64,000 nt of DNA from an uncultured Alphaproteobacteria bacterium (GTDB taxonomy: Bacteria > Pseudomonadota > Alphaproteobacteria > HIMB59 > GCA-002718135). The DNA is taken from NCBI GenBank assembly GCA_902571865.1, contig CACGDO010000007.1:40263-104262 (forward strand). The letters run 5' to 3'. The notes under the pieces were generated by a model. It was not told where the DNA came from. It saw only the letters and a list, made by a program, of their open reading frames with translations, and searched no databases. Of this stretch, positions 8,765-18,457 are shown piece after piece. Every line of letters begins with the position of its first letter. Position 1 is the stretch's first letter. Made by a program: the position numbers and the translations under genes.

Positions 8765-9397
8765 ATGGGAAAAGTTATAGCATTTTCGAATCAAAAAGGT
8801 GGTTCAGGTAAATCGACTCTTTCAGCAAATTTATCAGTTTTGTGGAGCAATAGTGGTTACAAAGTAGCTGTTATAGATGCTGATGCACAAAAAAGTCTAT
8901 CATATTGGCTTGAAGCAAGAAAATCTTATTATGGTGAAGATGATATTGGGATAACTCAATTAAATTTTGATATAAGGAATTTAATAGATGAAATTAAAGC
9001 CATAAAAAGAAAGTACGACTTTATAATAATTGATAGCCCTCCATCTATAACTTTTGAAACAATGCAGGTTGTAAAAGCTTCTGATAGGGTATTTGTTCCA
9101 GTACAACCAAGTCCAGTAGACTTAATGGCTACACTTCCTTTTTTAAAAATTGCAAAACAAGAAAGAAAAAATCCAATAATTATTCTTAATAGGGTGATGC
9201 CGAGAGCAAAATTAACTGACGCAATGATTTTGCGTCTAAGATATGCTGGTGCTAAAATTGCTCGCTCCCGACTGTCTAGCAAAGTATTATTTGCAGAAAC
9301 ATTCTCAGTTGGAAGGGGTGTAGTAGATATAAGTATTACATCAGATGCTTCAAAAGAAATAATTAATGTTGGAAACGAAATTTTAAGAAATTTCTAA
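8765..9397 (+). CDS. ParA/MinD-family ATPase, orphan
   Basis: A 210-residue P-loop ATPase with the deviant Walker A KGGSGKST near the N-terminus (signature lysine present), IDADAQKSLSYW, and FIIIDSPPS as Walker B. This is a ParA-type positioning or partition ATPase that would dimerise on ATP and bind DNA or membrane. No parB or minC/E is adjacent, so its cargo is unknown; such orphans partition protein clusters or plasmids elsewhere. A TTG two codons upstream (8759) is possible, but ATG 8765 gives the standard MGKVIAFSNQKGG start. Followed 4 nt later by glmU. Confidence 0.85.
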   Translation: MGKVIAFSNQKGGSGKSTLSANLSVLWSNSGYKVAVIDADAQKSLSYWLEARKSYYGEDDIGITQLNFDIRNLIDEIKAIKRKYDFIIIDSPPSITFETMQVVKASDRVFVPVQPSPVDLMATLPFLKIAKQERKNPIIILNRVMPRAKLTDAMILRLRYAGAKIARSRLSSKVLFAETFSVGRGVVDISITSDASKEIINVGNEILRNF

Positions 9398-9401
9398 CTT
9401 A

Positions 9402-10700
9402 ATGTCTGATATCACAACTGTTATACTTGCTGCAGGCAATAGTACGAGATTTAAAGCAAGTAAATCAAAGCTTGTTTATCCATTATGCGGGTTACCAATT
9501 GTTTCACATATTTTTAATATTGCAAAAAAAATATCTGGTAAAAATATATTAGTTGTATCTAATGAAAAAAATAAAGAAGAATTAAAGTTAATATTAAATA
9601 CCTCAAAGTTAGTTGTTCAAAAAAAACAAAAAGGAACCGCTGATGCAATTGAGCAAGTTAAAAAATATGTTAAATCAAAAAATATTTTAATTTTATTTGG
9701 TGATACACCTTTAGTTGAAGTTAAAGATATAAGAAAACTAGTAAGTAAATTTAAAAAAAGTAAAGTGAAAGCTTCGTTAATTGCATTTAATACTTTAGAG
9801 CCACATGGTTATGGTAGGTTATTATTAAATAACAACTACGTTGAAGAAATAATTGAGCAAATCAATTTAAAACCTGAACAAAAAAAAATCAATTTATGTA
9901 ATTCTGGTATTTTGATAGCAAATACTAAATTATTATTTGATAATTTAAAATATATTAAAGAAAATAAAATTAAAAAAGAAAGATATCTTCCTGATATATG
10001 CAAAATTTTTTCAAAAAAAAATATTCCTATCAATTATATTGAGTGCAACAAAGAAACAATGTTGGGCATAAATACATTGGATGATTTTAATGTTGTACAA
10101 AATATCTTGCAAAAAAAATACGTAAAAAATTTTATAAAAAATGGAGTCAATTTTTTAAAACCCAATACTTGTTATTTAAGCTATGACACCAAAATTGAAC
10201 CTACTGTTACAATTGAAAGCAATGTTACAATAAAGGAAAAAACAATTATAAAAAAAGGTTCAATAATTAAAAGTAATTCATACTTAGAAGAGGTTACAAT
10301 AGATGAAAATTCACATATTGGCCCAAGTGCTAGATTAAGACCAAAAACAAAAATCGGAAAAAAATCAAAGATTGGTAACTTTGTTGAAATAAAAAATTCT
10401 AAAATTGGAAATAATGTTTCTATTGCTCATCTTTCATATGTTGGAGATTCAGAAATAGGAAATAATGTGAATATAGGTGCTGGCACAATAACTTGTAACT
10501 ATGATGGAAAGAAAAAACACAAAACGATAATAAAAGATAATGTATTTATAGGTTCAAACACATCACTCATTGCTCCAGTTGTAATTGAGTCTAAATCTAG
10601 AATTGGCGCAGGTAGTGTTATCACTAAAAATATTCCCAAAAATTCACTTGCTATTGAAAGATCAGCCTTAAAAATTCTAAGAAATAAAAGATCTAAATAA
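9402..10700 (+). CDS. glmU: Bifunctional UDP-GlcNAc pyrophosphorylase / glucosamine-1-phosphate acetyltransferase
   Basis: Makes UDP-N-acetylglucosamine for peptidoglycan and lipid A. The 432-residue product has an N-terminal nucleotidyltransferase domain (TTVILAAGNSTRFKASKSK; KGTADAI; FGDTPL) and a C-terminal left-handed beta-helix of hexapeptide repeats from about 240 (IGPSARLRP, IGNFVEIKNSKIGN, GAGTITCNYDGKKKHKT). The nucleotide loop reads AAGNSTRF where the common consensus is AAGxGTRM, a mild variant. Slightly shorter than E. coli GlmU. No Shine-Dalgarno is visible. Confidence 0.93.
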   Translation: MSDITTVILAAGNSTRFKASKSKLVYPLCGLPIVSHIFNIAKKISGKNILVVSNEKNKEELKLILNTSKLVVQKKQKGTADAIEQVKKYVKSKNILILFGDTPLVEVKDIRKLVSKFKKSKVKASLIAFNTLEPHGYGRLLLNNNYVEEIIEQINLKPEQKKINLCNSGILIANTKLLFDNLKYIKENKIKKERYLPDICKIFSKKNIPINYIECNKETMLGINTLDDFNVVQNILQKKYVKNFIKNGVNFLKPNTCYLSYDTKIEPTVTIESNVTIKEKTIIKKGSIIKSNSYLEEVTIDENSHIGPSARLRPKTKIGKKSKIGNFVEIKNSKIGNNVSIAHLSYVGDSEIGNNVNIGAGTITCNYDGKKKHKTIIKDNVFIGSNTSLIAPVVIESKSRIGAGSVITKNIPKNSLAIERSALKILRNKRSK

Positions 10701-10747
10701 TAACCCTTGTTTCAAGATATATTAGGGTTTATGAGCCTTTTCAAATT

Positions 10748-12121
10748 ATGAGCGATAAATGGTCACCAAATAGTTGGAGAAATAAAAATGCTCTTCATAT
10801 GCCTAACTATCAGAATGAAGATCATCTAAATAAAACTCTAAATGAAATTTCCAAATATCCACCTTTAGTTTTTGCTGGAGAAGCGAGACTATTAAAAAAG
10901 AAACTTGGAGAAGTTTCAAACGGAAATGCTTTTTTATTACAAGGTGGAGATTGTGCAGAAAGTTTTGCAGATTTTCATCCAGATAATATTAGAGATACAT
11001 TTAAAGTTATTTTACAAATGGCTGTTGTATTAACGTTTGGCGCTTCTTGTCCAATTGTTAAAGTAGGAAGAATTGCTGGACAGTTTGCAAAGCCAAGATC
11101 ATCTGCCACAGAAGTTATTAATGATTTAGAACTTGAGTCTTATAAAGGTGATATAATTAATGGGATAGACTTCAATCAAAAAGACAGAGATCCTAATCCA
11201 GATAGATTAATTCAGGCCTACAATCAGTCTGCATCTACACTTAATCTTTTAAGAGCTTTTTCTCAGGGTGGTTTTGCCAATTTAAATAAAATACATCAAT
11301 GGAACCTAAATTTTGTTAAAGGTGAGAATGCTGCTAAATTTAGAGAGATATCTTCTAGAATTGACGAATGCTTATCTTTTATGGAGGCATGTGGAATAAA
11401 TGGAAACAGTGTAAGACAATTAAATGAAACAGACTTCTTTACAAGTCATGAAGCTTTACTTCTTCAATATGAGGAAGCATTAACAAGAATAGATAGTACT
11501 TCAGGTAAGTGGTACGATGTTTCAGCTCACATGTTGTGGGTAGGTGACAGAACACGACAACTTGATGGAGCACATATTGAATTTTTAAGAGGTATTGAGA
11601 ACCCTATAGGTATTAAAGTGGGTCCAAGCACAAAGACAGAAGAACTATTAAAGATATTAGATGTGTTGAATCCAAATAATGAAGCTGGAAAAATAACTCT
11701 GATATGTAGAATGGGTCATGAAAAAGTTAGTGGAATACTTCCAAAAATAATTAGATCAGTTAATTCAGCTGGTAAAAATGTTGTATGGACTTGTGACCCC
11801 ATGCATGGAAATACTATCAAATCTAACACGGGTTTTAAAACTAGGCCATTAAAAGATATAATTTCTGAAATTCAGCAATTTTTTCAAATTCACAGAAGCG
11901 AAGGAACATATCCAGGCGGCGTACATTTAGAAATGACTGGTCAAGATGTTACAGAATGTATGGGAGGTCTTCAAGAAATAACAGATGAAGATCTAAAAAA
12001 TAGATATCATACATATTGTGATCCGAGACTAAATGCCTCGCAGTCTCTAGAATTGGCTTTTTTATTATCAGATTTTTTAAAAGAAGAAAAATTGCTCTCA
12101 AAGCATTCTTCAAATTTATAA
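10748..12121 (+). CDS. 3-deoxy-7-phosphoheptulonate synthase, class II
   Basis: Condenses phosphoenolpyruvate and erythrose-4-phosphate to DAHP, the entry to the shikimate pathway. The 457 residues match the plant/AroA-II class: WSPNSWR at the start, GGDCAESF (metal-binding cysteine), VKVGRIAGQFAKPRS, LLWVGDRTRQLDGAHIE-like segment, GPS, CRMGHEKV, WTCDPMHGN and HLEMTGQDVTEC. It lies alone between glmU and nadE with no leader peptide or attenuator in the 47-nt gap; a weak AACCCT/AGGGTT inverted repeat at 10702-10729 lies there. Confidence 0.93.
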   Translation: MSDKWSPNSWRNKNALHMPNYQNEDHLNKTLNEISKYPPLVFAGEARLLKKKLGEVSNGNAFLLQGGDCAESFADFHPDNIRDTFKVILQMAVVLTFGASCPIVKVGRIAGQFAKPRSSATEVINDLELESYKGDIINGIDFNQKDRDPNPDRLIQAYNQSASTLNLLRAFSQGGFANLNKIHQWNLNFVKGENAAKFREISSRIDECLSFMEACGINGNSVRQLNETDFFTSHEALLLQYEEALTRIDSTSGKWYDVSAHMLWVGDRTRQLDGAHIEFLRGIENPIGIKVGPSTKTEELLKILDVLNPNNEAGKITLICRMGHEKVSGILPKIIRSVNSAGKNVVWTCDPMHGNTIKSNTGFKTRPLKDIISEIQQFFQIHRSEGTYPGGVHLEMTGQDVTECMGGLQEITDEDLKNRYHTYCDPRLNASQSLELAFLLSDFLKEEKLLSKHSSNL

Positions 12122-12142
12122 ATTTATATTTATATATTACTT

Positions 12143-12883
12143 ATGAATTCAAAAAATAAGATCGTATATATTTCTAATTGGATTAAAGATTACGCTAAAT
12201 CTATAAATAATCATCCAACTACACTAGTAATAGGAGTGTCAGGAGGAGTGGACTCAGCTCTTACTAGCACCTTATGTGCTCAAACTGGTTTAAAAACTAT
12301 AGCAGTTTCAATGCCTATTAAACAAAATTCATCACAACATGATTTAAGTTTAAGACATTTAGAATTTTTAGAGCAAAATTACCCAAATGTAGAAACAAAA
12401 ATAATCGAGCTAGATAATGTTTTTAAAACATTTCAAAATACGATGCAAAATTTTGATAGTGAGTTAGCTTTTGCAAATTCAAGATCTAGACTAAGAATGG
12501 TAACTCTATACCAAATAGCTCAAAGTAATAATGGTATAGTTGTTGGTACTGGAAATAAAGTTGAAGATTTTGGTGTTGGATTTTATACAAAATATGGTGA
12601 TGGAGGTGTAGATATATCGCCAATAGCAGATTGTACTAAAACTGAGGTGTGGGAATTAGCTGAAGAAATTGGGGTTATAAAAGATATTATTAGCGCAGCA
12701 CCGACAGATGGTTTATGGGATGATAGTAGAAATGATGAAAGCCAGCTTGGCCTTTCATATAAGCAATTAGAAGAAGCAATGGAAAATAAGTCTAGTGAAT
12801 ACTACAGTAGATACGAAGAAATTAGAAAGCCAAATCTTCATAAGATGAAGCCTATTCCTGTTTGCGAAATTCCCAAAGAATAA
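12143..12883 (+). CDS. nadE: NAD synthetase, ammonia-dependent type
   Basis: Amidates nicotinic acid adenine dinucleotide to NAD+. The 246-residue product is the bare synthetase domain without the glutaminase domain found in longer forms. The PP-loop SGGVDSA lies at about residue 34, with GTGNKVEDFGVGFYTKYGDGGVDISP and KTEVWELAEEIGV as the typical core. A separate ammonia source is therefore needed. It is followed 1 nt later by gltX. Confidence 0.92.
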   Translation: MNSKNKIVYISNWIKDYAKSINNHPTTLVIGVSGGVDSALTSTLCAQTGLKTIAVSMPIKQNSSQHDLSLRHLEFLEQNYPNVETKIIELDNVFKTFQNTMQNFDSELAFANSRSRLRMVTLYQIAQSNNGIVVGTGNKVEDFGVGFYTKYGDGGVDISPIADCTKTEVWELAEEIGVIKDIISAAPTDGLWDDSRNDESQLGLSYKQLEEAMENKSSEYYSRYEEIRKPNLHKMKPIPVCEIPKE

Positions 12884-12884
12884 T

Positions 12885-14219
12885 ATGAAGTGTAGGTTCG
12901 CTCCTAGCCCTACAGGAAAAATACATATCGGTAATGCTAGATCAGCAATTTTGAATTGGATTTTTTGTCAAAAAAATCAAGGTGAGTTTGTATTAAGAAT
13001 TGATGATACTGATGCTAATAGGAGTTCTAAAGAATTTGAGACAAGTATCAAAGATGATCTTAAATGGCTTGGATTAAATTGGAGTTACACTTTTAATCAG
13101 TCCTCTAGACAGAATATTTACAATGAGAAAATCCAAATTCTAAAACAAAAGAAAAGACTTTATCCATGTTTTGAAACAGAAGAGGAATTAGCTTTAAAGA
13201 AAAAATCTTTGTTATCATCTGGGAAACCACCTATTTATGATAGATCATCATTAAATCTAAGTGATGAAGAAGTAGAAAAAAAAATAGAATCTGGAATCCA
13301 ACCCCATTGGAGATTCAAATTAGATCATGAAAATATTGGTTGGAAAGATATCATTAAAGGAGATGTTTCATTTGATGCAAAAAATTTGAGTGATCCTGTT
13401 TTAATTAGAGCTGATGGAACATTGTTATACCATTTACCTTCAGTAATTGATGATATTGAAGAAAAAATTACGCATATTATTAGAGGGGAAGATCACATTG
13501 CTAATACAGCTTATCATATTCAAATTTTTAAGGCTCTTGAATCTTCTATTCCATCATTTGCTCATCATCCATTCTTAGTTGATGAAACTGGTAAGGGTTT
13601 TAGCAAAAGACTTGGCAGTCTTTCAATTGAAAATTTTAGAGACGAAGGATACGAAAATATATCTTTACTTAATTATTTTCTTTTTATTGGTTCGAGCAGT
13701 AATATTGATCCAATCAAAGATTTAAATGAAATAGTAAAAAAATTTGATATTCAAAGCTTATCTAGATCTTCTGCTAAATTTTCAATTGAATCCTTAAGAA
13801 ATCTTAATGAAAATACTATCAAATTATTTAGTTATAATGAGATTAGTCATAAGTTAAAAAACATAAAATCTAATTTTCAAAAAGAGAGTTTTTGGCGTTT
13901 TATTAAAAATAATATTTCATTTGTTAATCAAGCTAAAGAATGGGAAGAAGTAATTTCAAAAATAAATAATGCTAAAGATTTAAATATTGATGATAGTTTT
14001 ATTAATATGGCAGTTGATGAATTGCCCGAGGGTCCTTTTGATGAAACAACATGGGATCATTGGACATCAAAAATTAACAAAAAAACTGGGCTTAAAGGAA
14101 AAGATTTATTTATGCCTTTGAGGTTAATTTTGACAGGAAAATCTCATGGACCCGAATTAAAATATCTACTACCATTATTTGATAGAGACGAAATCTTGCA
14201 AAAACTTGGAAAAATCTAG
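12885..14219 (+). CDS. gltX: Glutamyl-tRNA synthetase
   Basis: Class I aminoacyl-tRNA synthetase, 444 residues. The HIGH motif appears as HIGN in RFAPSPTGKIHIGNARSA; the KMSKS loop is degenerate (GKGFSKRLGS). The YHLPSVIDDIEEKITHIIRGEDH region is canonical. Many alphaproteobacteria carry two gltX genes, one of which charges tRNA-Gln as well for later amidation; from this window I cannot say whether it is the only copy. It overlaps nothing but starts 1 nt after nadE, so the two are co-transcribed. Confidence 0.9.
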   Translation: MKCRFAPSPTGKIHIGNARSAILNWIFCQKNQGEFVLRIDDTDANRSSKEFETSIKDDLKWLGLNWSYTFNQSSRQNIYNEKIQILKQKKRLYPCFETEEELALKKKSLLSSGKPPIYDRSSLNLSDEEVEKKIESGIQPHWRFKLDHENIGWKDIIKGDVSFDAKNLSDPVLIRADGTLLYHLPSVIDDIEEKITHIIRGEDHIANTAYHIQIFKALESSIPSFAHHPFLVDETGKGFSKRLGSLSIENFRDEGYENISLLNYFLFIGSSSNIDPIKDLNEIVKKFDIQSLSRSSAKFSIESLRNLNENTIKLFSYNEISHKLKNIKSNFQKESFWRFIKNNISFVNQAKEWEEVISKINNAKDLNIDDSFINMAVDELPEGPFDETTWDHWTSKINKKTGLKGKDLFMPLRLILTGKSHGPELKYLLPLFDRDEILQKLGKI

Positions 14220-14257
14220 TAAATTTTAATTTATACTCTATTAGCGATCTAGTAATT

Positions 14258-15844
14258 ATGGAAGATAAAGTATATTTATTCGATACCACACTTAGAGATG
14301 GTCAGCAAACAACAGGAGTTAATTTTTCTGTTAGTGATAAAATGAATATATCCCAACATCTTGATGATTTAGGAATAGATTACATTGAAGGTGGATGGCC
14401 TGGAGCAAATCCTACCGATAATGATTTTTTTTCTAGAAATACAAAATTTTCAAAAAGTAAATTGACTGCCTTTGGTATGACAAGAAGACCAGGTAGAAGT
14501 GCAGATAACGATCCAGGATTAAATGCACTTATTAATTCAAGCGCAAGTTGTGTTTGTATTGTAGGTAAATCATCATCATTTCACGTAAAAAACGCTTTAG
14601 AAATATCTGAAGATGAAAATTTAAAAATGATCAGTGATAGTATTCAATCAATAAAAAATAAAAACAAAGAGCCAATTTTTGATGCAGAACATTTTTTTGA
14701 TGGCTTTAAAGAAAATAAAGAGTTTGCATTGAATTGTATTAAAGCAGCGTATGACGCTGGTGCAAGATGGGTTGTGCTTTGTGATACAAATGGGGGAACT
14801 CTTCCAGATGAAATTTACAATATTGTTTCAGAAGTAGTAAAAGTTATACCAGGTCAAAATGTTGGCATACACGCTCACAATGATACTGACAATGCAGTTG
14901 CAAATGCATTAGCAGCTATTAATGCTGGAGCAAGACAGATACAGGGAACAATTAATGGTTTAGGAGAAAGATGTGGAAATACTAATTTAATTTCCTTAAT
15001 TCCATCTTTGGTTCTAAAAACAAAATATAAAACAAATATTTCAAAAGATAAGTTAAAAAATTTAATTCATATTTCTAGAACATTAAACGATATTCTAAAC
15101 ATTCCTTCAAGAAAAAATGCTCCATATGTTGGAGATCATGCTTTCTCTCATAAAGGTGGATTACATGCATCTGCCATAGAAAAAAATTCTTCAACTTATG
15201 AACATATTAAACCAGAAATTGTTGGTAATTCTAGAAACGTAGTAATTTCAAATCAGGCAGGAAGATCTAATATATTAAATCAATTAAATAAGATTAATAT
15301 TGATCTACCTAAAAATGAAATCAACAATATCTTAGAGATTATCAAGGAAAAAGAATCAGAAGGATATTCATTTGATACTGCTTTAGCTAGTTTTGAACTA
15401 TTAGTAAGACGTCATCTTGGTCATTTTGAGGATTTTTATAATTTAGAAAAATTTAGAGTCACAGATGAAAGAAGATGGAATGCTAAAGGTGAAATTGTTA
15501 CTGAAGCAGAGGCTACGATATTTTTAAAAGTTAAAGATTCAAATATGATGACAGTGGGTACTGGAAATGGTCCAGTAAATGCTATTGATAGTGCATTAAG
15601 AAAAGCCCTAATTGATTATTATCCTGATCTTAAAGATTTAAAGTTAACTGATTACAAAGTTATGATTCTTTCATCAGAAAAAGGTACTGGCGCTATCACA
15701 AGAGTTTTAATTGAATCATCTGATTCCACTAATACACATTGGACAACTATTGGCGTATCTCCAAATATTATTGATGCATCTTACAGCGCTATTTTTGATA
15801 GCATTACTTTTAAGCTATTAAATGATTTAAAGAATAAAAATTGA
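14258..15844 (+). CDS. cimA: (R)-citramalate synthase
   Basis: Condenses pyruvate with acetyl-CoA to citramalate, giving a threonine-independent route to 2-oxobutyrate and isoleucine. The 528-residue product begins FDTTLRDGQQTTGVNFS and has YIEGGWPGANPTDNDFF, the CimA variant of the LeuA family, metal-binding HAHNDTDNAVAN, and SHKGGLHASAIEK. The C-terminal ~150 residues form the LeuA-type allosteric domain, so isoleucine feedback is likely. The trmJ TTG start overlaps its stop (TTGA). Confidence 0.9.
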   Translation: MEDKVYLFDTTLRDGQQTTGVNFSVSDKMNISQHLDDLGIDYIEGGWPGANPTDNDFFSRNTKFSKSKLTAFGMTRRPGRSADNDPGLNALINSSASCVCIVGKSSSFHVKNALEISEDENLKMISDSIQSIKNKNKEPIFDAEHFFDGFKENKEFALNCIKAAYDAGARWVVLCDTNGGTLPDEIYNIVSEVVKVIPGQNVGIHAHNDTDNAVANALAAINAGARQIQGTINGLGERCGNTNLISLIPSLVLKTKYKTNISKDKLKNLIHISRTLNDILNIPSRKNAPYVGDHAFSHKGGLHASAIEKNSSTYEHIKPEIVGNSRNVVISNQAGRSNILNQLNKINIDLPKNEINNILEIIKEKESEGYSFDTALASFELLVRRHLGHFEDFYNLEKFRVTDERRWNAKGEIVTEAEATIFLKVKDSNMMTVGTGNGPVNAIDSALRKALIDYYPDLKDLKLTDYKVMILSSEKGTGAITRVLIESSDSTNTHWTTIGVSPNIIDASYSAIFDSITFKLLNDLKNKN

Positions 15845-16551
15845 CTCCAAAAAATCCAAACATAATTTTAGTTAGACCCCAACTTCCTGAAAACATTGGA
15901 ATGGTTGCTCGTGTTATGCACAACTTTGGTTTAAAAGATCTAATTATTGTTTCGCCAAGAGATAAATGGTTAAACAAAAAATCAATAAATGCAGCAAAAA
16001 AAGCAACGAAAATTATTAAGAATATTAAAGTTTATGATGATTTAGAAATTGCACTTTCTAATTTTTCTTATGTTGTGGCCACAACGAATAGAAGAAGATA
16101 TTTGGAAAAAAATTCTACTAACGATTTTAAATTCATTAAAAGAAAAATTGTTGTTAATAAAAAAACAGCAATACTTTTTGGACCTGAAAATTCAGGACTT
16201 TCAAATGAGGATTTGAGATTATCTGATATTATTTTTACTATTGAAACAAGTAGTAAAAGTAATTCATTAAATCTTTCTCATGCAGTTACTGTTTTATGTC
16301 ATAAATTATTTGAATTGAATAATTTAAAAATTACTAATTCTATTTCAATTGAAAAAGATAATATTAGTAAATATCAATTATCTAAATTCTTAAATTATGT
16401 GATTGAGAAACTTGAAAATAAAAAATTTTTTACTCCAAGTGAAAAAAAAGAAAGTATGAAAAATAATATTTATAGTATTTTCACAAAAATCCCTCTCACA
16501 AAGAAAGAATTGCAGACATTATGGGGAATTACTAAAAAACTTAATAAATAA
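15841..16551 (+). CDS. trmJ: TrmJ-type tRNA (Cm32/Um32) 2'-O-methyltransferase
   Basis: SpoU/SPOUT-family RNA 2'-O-methyltransferase, 236 residues. Motifs: NIILVRPQLPENIGMVARVM at the N-terminus, ATTNRRR, ILFGPENSGLSNEDL (motif II) and NSLNLSHAVTVLCHKLFE (motif III), forming the knotted SAM site. The C-terminal extension fits TrmJ. The start is TTG overlapping the cimA stop by 4 nt; no ATG gives the conserved first strand. TrmJ is the closest named family, but other SPOUT tRNA/rRNA methylases cannot be fully excluded. Confidence 0.83.
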   Translation: MTPKNPNIILVRPQLPENIGMVARVMHNFGLKDLIIVSPRDKWLNKKSINAAKKATKIIKNIKVYDDLEIALSNFSYVVATTNRRRYLEKNSTNDFKFIKRKIVVNKKTAILFGPENSGLSNEDLRLSDIIFTIETSSKSNSLNLSHAVTVLCHKLFELNNLKITNSISIEKDNISKYQLSKFLNYVIEKLENKKFFTPSEKKESMKNNIYSIFTKIPLTKKELQTLWGITKKLNK

Positions 16552-16574
16552 GCCAAAAATTGAGTATATTAAAT

Positions 16575-16602
16575 TTGACATAGTACTTTAAATCACTATA
16601 TA
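16575..16602 (+). promoter_or_regulatory. Sigma70-type promoter of rpsD
   Basis: TTGACA at 16575-16580, a 16-nt spacer, then TATATA at 16597-16602. Transcription would begin near 16608-16610, only about 5-7 nt before the ATG at 16615. The spacer from trmJ is otherwise empty and holds no Shine-Dalgarno sequence. Confidence 0.6.
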
Positions 16603-16614
16603 CCCCTCATAATA

Positions 16615-17235
16615 ATGACAAAAAGAAATAACGCTAAATACAAAATTGACAGAAGGTTGGGTGTTAACTTATGGGGGAGACCTAAAAGCCCTTTTAATAG
16701 AAGAAACTCAAAGCCTGGTCAGCATGGTGTACAGGGACAAAGAAAGAAACTATCAGATTATGGAAATCAGTTATTTGCTAAGCAAAAACTTAAATTTTAT
16801 TATGGTGATTTAACTGAAAGACAATTTAGGAATATTTTCAAAAAAGCTTCTAATATTAAAGGTGATACAAGTCAGATTTTAATTGAACTTTTAGAAAGAA
16901 GATTAGATGCTACTGTTTATAGAATGAAATTTGTACCTACAATTTTTTCTGCAAGACAGCTAGTTAATCATGGTCATGTAAAGGTCAATGGAAAAAGAGT
17001 GAACATTCCATCTTATAGTGTTAGCGATGGAGATGAAATCTCAATAAGAGATAAGAGTAAAGAAATTAATTTAATTGTAGAATCAGTTAGTTCTCAAGAA
17101 AGAGAAATTCCAGAATACCTAGAAGTTGATGTAAAAGAGTTGAAAGGTCGTTTTTTAAGAGCACCTCTAATTCATGATGTTCCTTATCCTGTAACTATGG
17201 AACCTAATTTAGTTATTGAGTATTATTCAAGATAA
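16615..17235 (+). CDS. rpsD: Ribosomal protein S4
   Basis: Primary assembly protein of the 30S subunit, 206 residues. Starts [20 protein letters not shown] and has the SKPGQHG segment and the S4 RNA-binding domain (about 95-160: [37 protein letters not shown]). The [11 protein letters not shown] form is the alphaproteobacterial version. Here it stands alone with its own promoter instead of lying in the alpha operon. Its last 23 nt overlap the convergent rarD-like gene. Confidence 0.96.
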   Translation: MTKRNNAKYKIDRRLGVNLWGRPKSPFNRRNSKPGQHGVQGQRKKLSDYGNQLFAKQKLKFYYGDLTERQFRNIFKKASNIKGDTSQILIELLERRLDATVYRMKFVPTIFSARQLVNHGHVKVNGKRVNIPSYSVSDGDEISIRDKSKEINLIVESVSSQEREIPEYLEVDVKELKGRFLRAPLIHDVPYPVTMEPNLVIEYYSR

Positions 17236-18112
17236 TTTCTTTTTTATAACTATCATAAATATAAATTATTATTCCTATCCAAATAATTATAAATGATATT
17301 AACTTAATTTGTAAAATTTCTTCATTAAGAATAAATACTGAAGTTATAAAATGAAATGTTGGTGCTAAGTAAAATAAAACTCCAGCAAGACCTAATTGAA
17401 TAAATTTTAAACCCAAATTAAAAAAAAATAATGGAAAAATCGTTACAGCTCCTGTTAGAATTAAAAATAATGATGTCTTCAAATCAATATTAAAGATACT
17501 ATTTTCATTTTGCCAAAATAAATAAACTAAGTATGGGATAGAAATTAAAGATATTATGAATGTCTCATATAGTAAGCCAATTGAAGGATTAACATTAACT
17601 TGTTTTCTTAATAATCCATATATTGCCCATGATGTTCCAATCCAAACTATTAGTAATGGAAATTGATTTAAATTAATAAATAAGAATAATATACCTGATA
17701 ACATTAGACATACAGATGCAAATTTAGGCTTAGTTATTTTCTCATTTAAAAAAAAATAACCAAGAATAATACTTATCATTGGAGTAATAAAATAACCCAT
17801 TGATGCATCTTGAACTCTTTCTTTTCCTACAGAATAAATAAAGCCTGCCCAGTTACCTGCAATAAGAAAAGCTGTAATTGTTAAAATAAAAATTCTTTTT
17901 CTAGATTTAAATATTTCAATAAAATCACTTATGTTTGAAATTAAAATTAGTAATAAAAATAAAAAGATAAATGACCAGAAACCTCTATGAGCTACAACTT
18001 CAATAGTCTCAACGTGATTTAATTCATTAAAAAAAAGGGGTTGTGGAAGTCCCCAAAAAATTGCTGCAATACAGGAAAATATTACACCTTTGGAAAATTT
18101 ATTATTTAACAA
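17213..18112 (-). CDS. rarD: EamA-family transporter, RarD-like
   Basis: Inner-membrane drug/metabolite-superfamily permease of 299 residues with about ten hydrophobic segments in two EamA repeats. [20 protein letters not shown] at the start and [11 protein letters not shown] are typical of RarD proteins. Substrate is unknown for the family. It is the last gene of the map-purB-bolA-grx4 strand run, 1 nt after grx4, so it is probably transcribed with them, although the functional link is not evident. Confidence 0.8.
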   Translation of the reverse strand: MLNNKFSKGVIFSCIAAIFWGLPQPLFFNELNHVETIEVVAHRGFWSFIFLFLLLILISNISDFIEIFKSRKRIFILTITAFLIAGNWAGFIYSVGKERVQDASMGYFITPMISIILGYFFLNEKITKPKFASVCLMLSGILFLFINLNQFPLLIVWIGTSWAIYGLLRKQVNVNPSIGLLYETFIISLISIPYLVYLFWQNENSIFNIDLKTSLFLILTGAVTIFPLFFFNLGLKFIQLGLAGVLFYLAPTFHFITSVFILNEEILQIKLISFIIIWIGIIIYIYDSYKKEIILNNTQ

Positions 18113-18113
18113 A

Positions 18114-18455
18114 CTAGGACGGGTTTACGTCTATTCCATTTGTATTGAATAATTCTAATAATTCACCACTTTCAAACATTTCAGTTATGATATCACACCC
18201 ACCTATAAATTCTTTCTTAACATAAAGTTGTGGTATGGTTGGCCAATTAGAATATATTTTAATACCTTCTCTCATTTCATCACTCTCTAACACATTCAAA
18301 CTTCCAAATTTAACACCTACTTTATTTAATATTTCAACTACTCTTGCAGAAAATCCACACATTGGAAATACGGGGGTACCCTTCATGAAAAGCATTACAT
18401 CATTAGAGTTAATTTCATTTTCTATATTTTGAGATACATGGTCGTTATTATTCAT
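18114..18455 (-). CDS. grxD: Monothiol glutaredoxin, Grx4 type
   Basis: 113-residue CGFS glutaredoxin that carries a [2Fe-2S] cluster bridged with glutathione and hands it to targets. Motifs: MLFMKGTPVFPMCGFS with the single active cysteine, WPTIPQLYVKKEFIGGCDI (the TP and GG glutathione-binding residues). It lies 2 nt after bolA; Grx4 and BolA proteins form a known heterodimer in iron-sulfur and iron sensing, so the pairing is meaningful. Confidence 0.93.
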   Translation of the reverse strand: MNNNDHVSQNIENEINSNDVMLFMKGTPVFPMCGFSARVVEILNKVGVKFGSLNVLESDEMREGIKIYSNWPTIPQLYVKKEFIGGCDIITEMFESGELLELFNTNGIDVNPS

Positions 18456-18457
18456 TA

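Noticed and set aside
10702..10729. AACCCT / AGGGTT inverted repeat after glmU as a terminator
   Set aside because: Only 6 bp with a 16-nt loop and a short T stretch; too weak to call.
12112..12130. AT-only palindrome near the end of the DAHP synthase gene
   Set aside because: Palindromes made only of A and T are expected by chance in this base composition.
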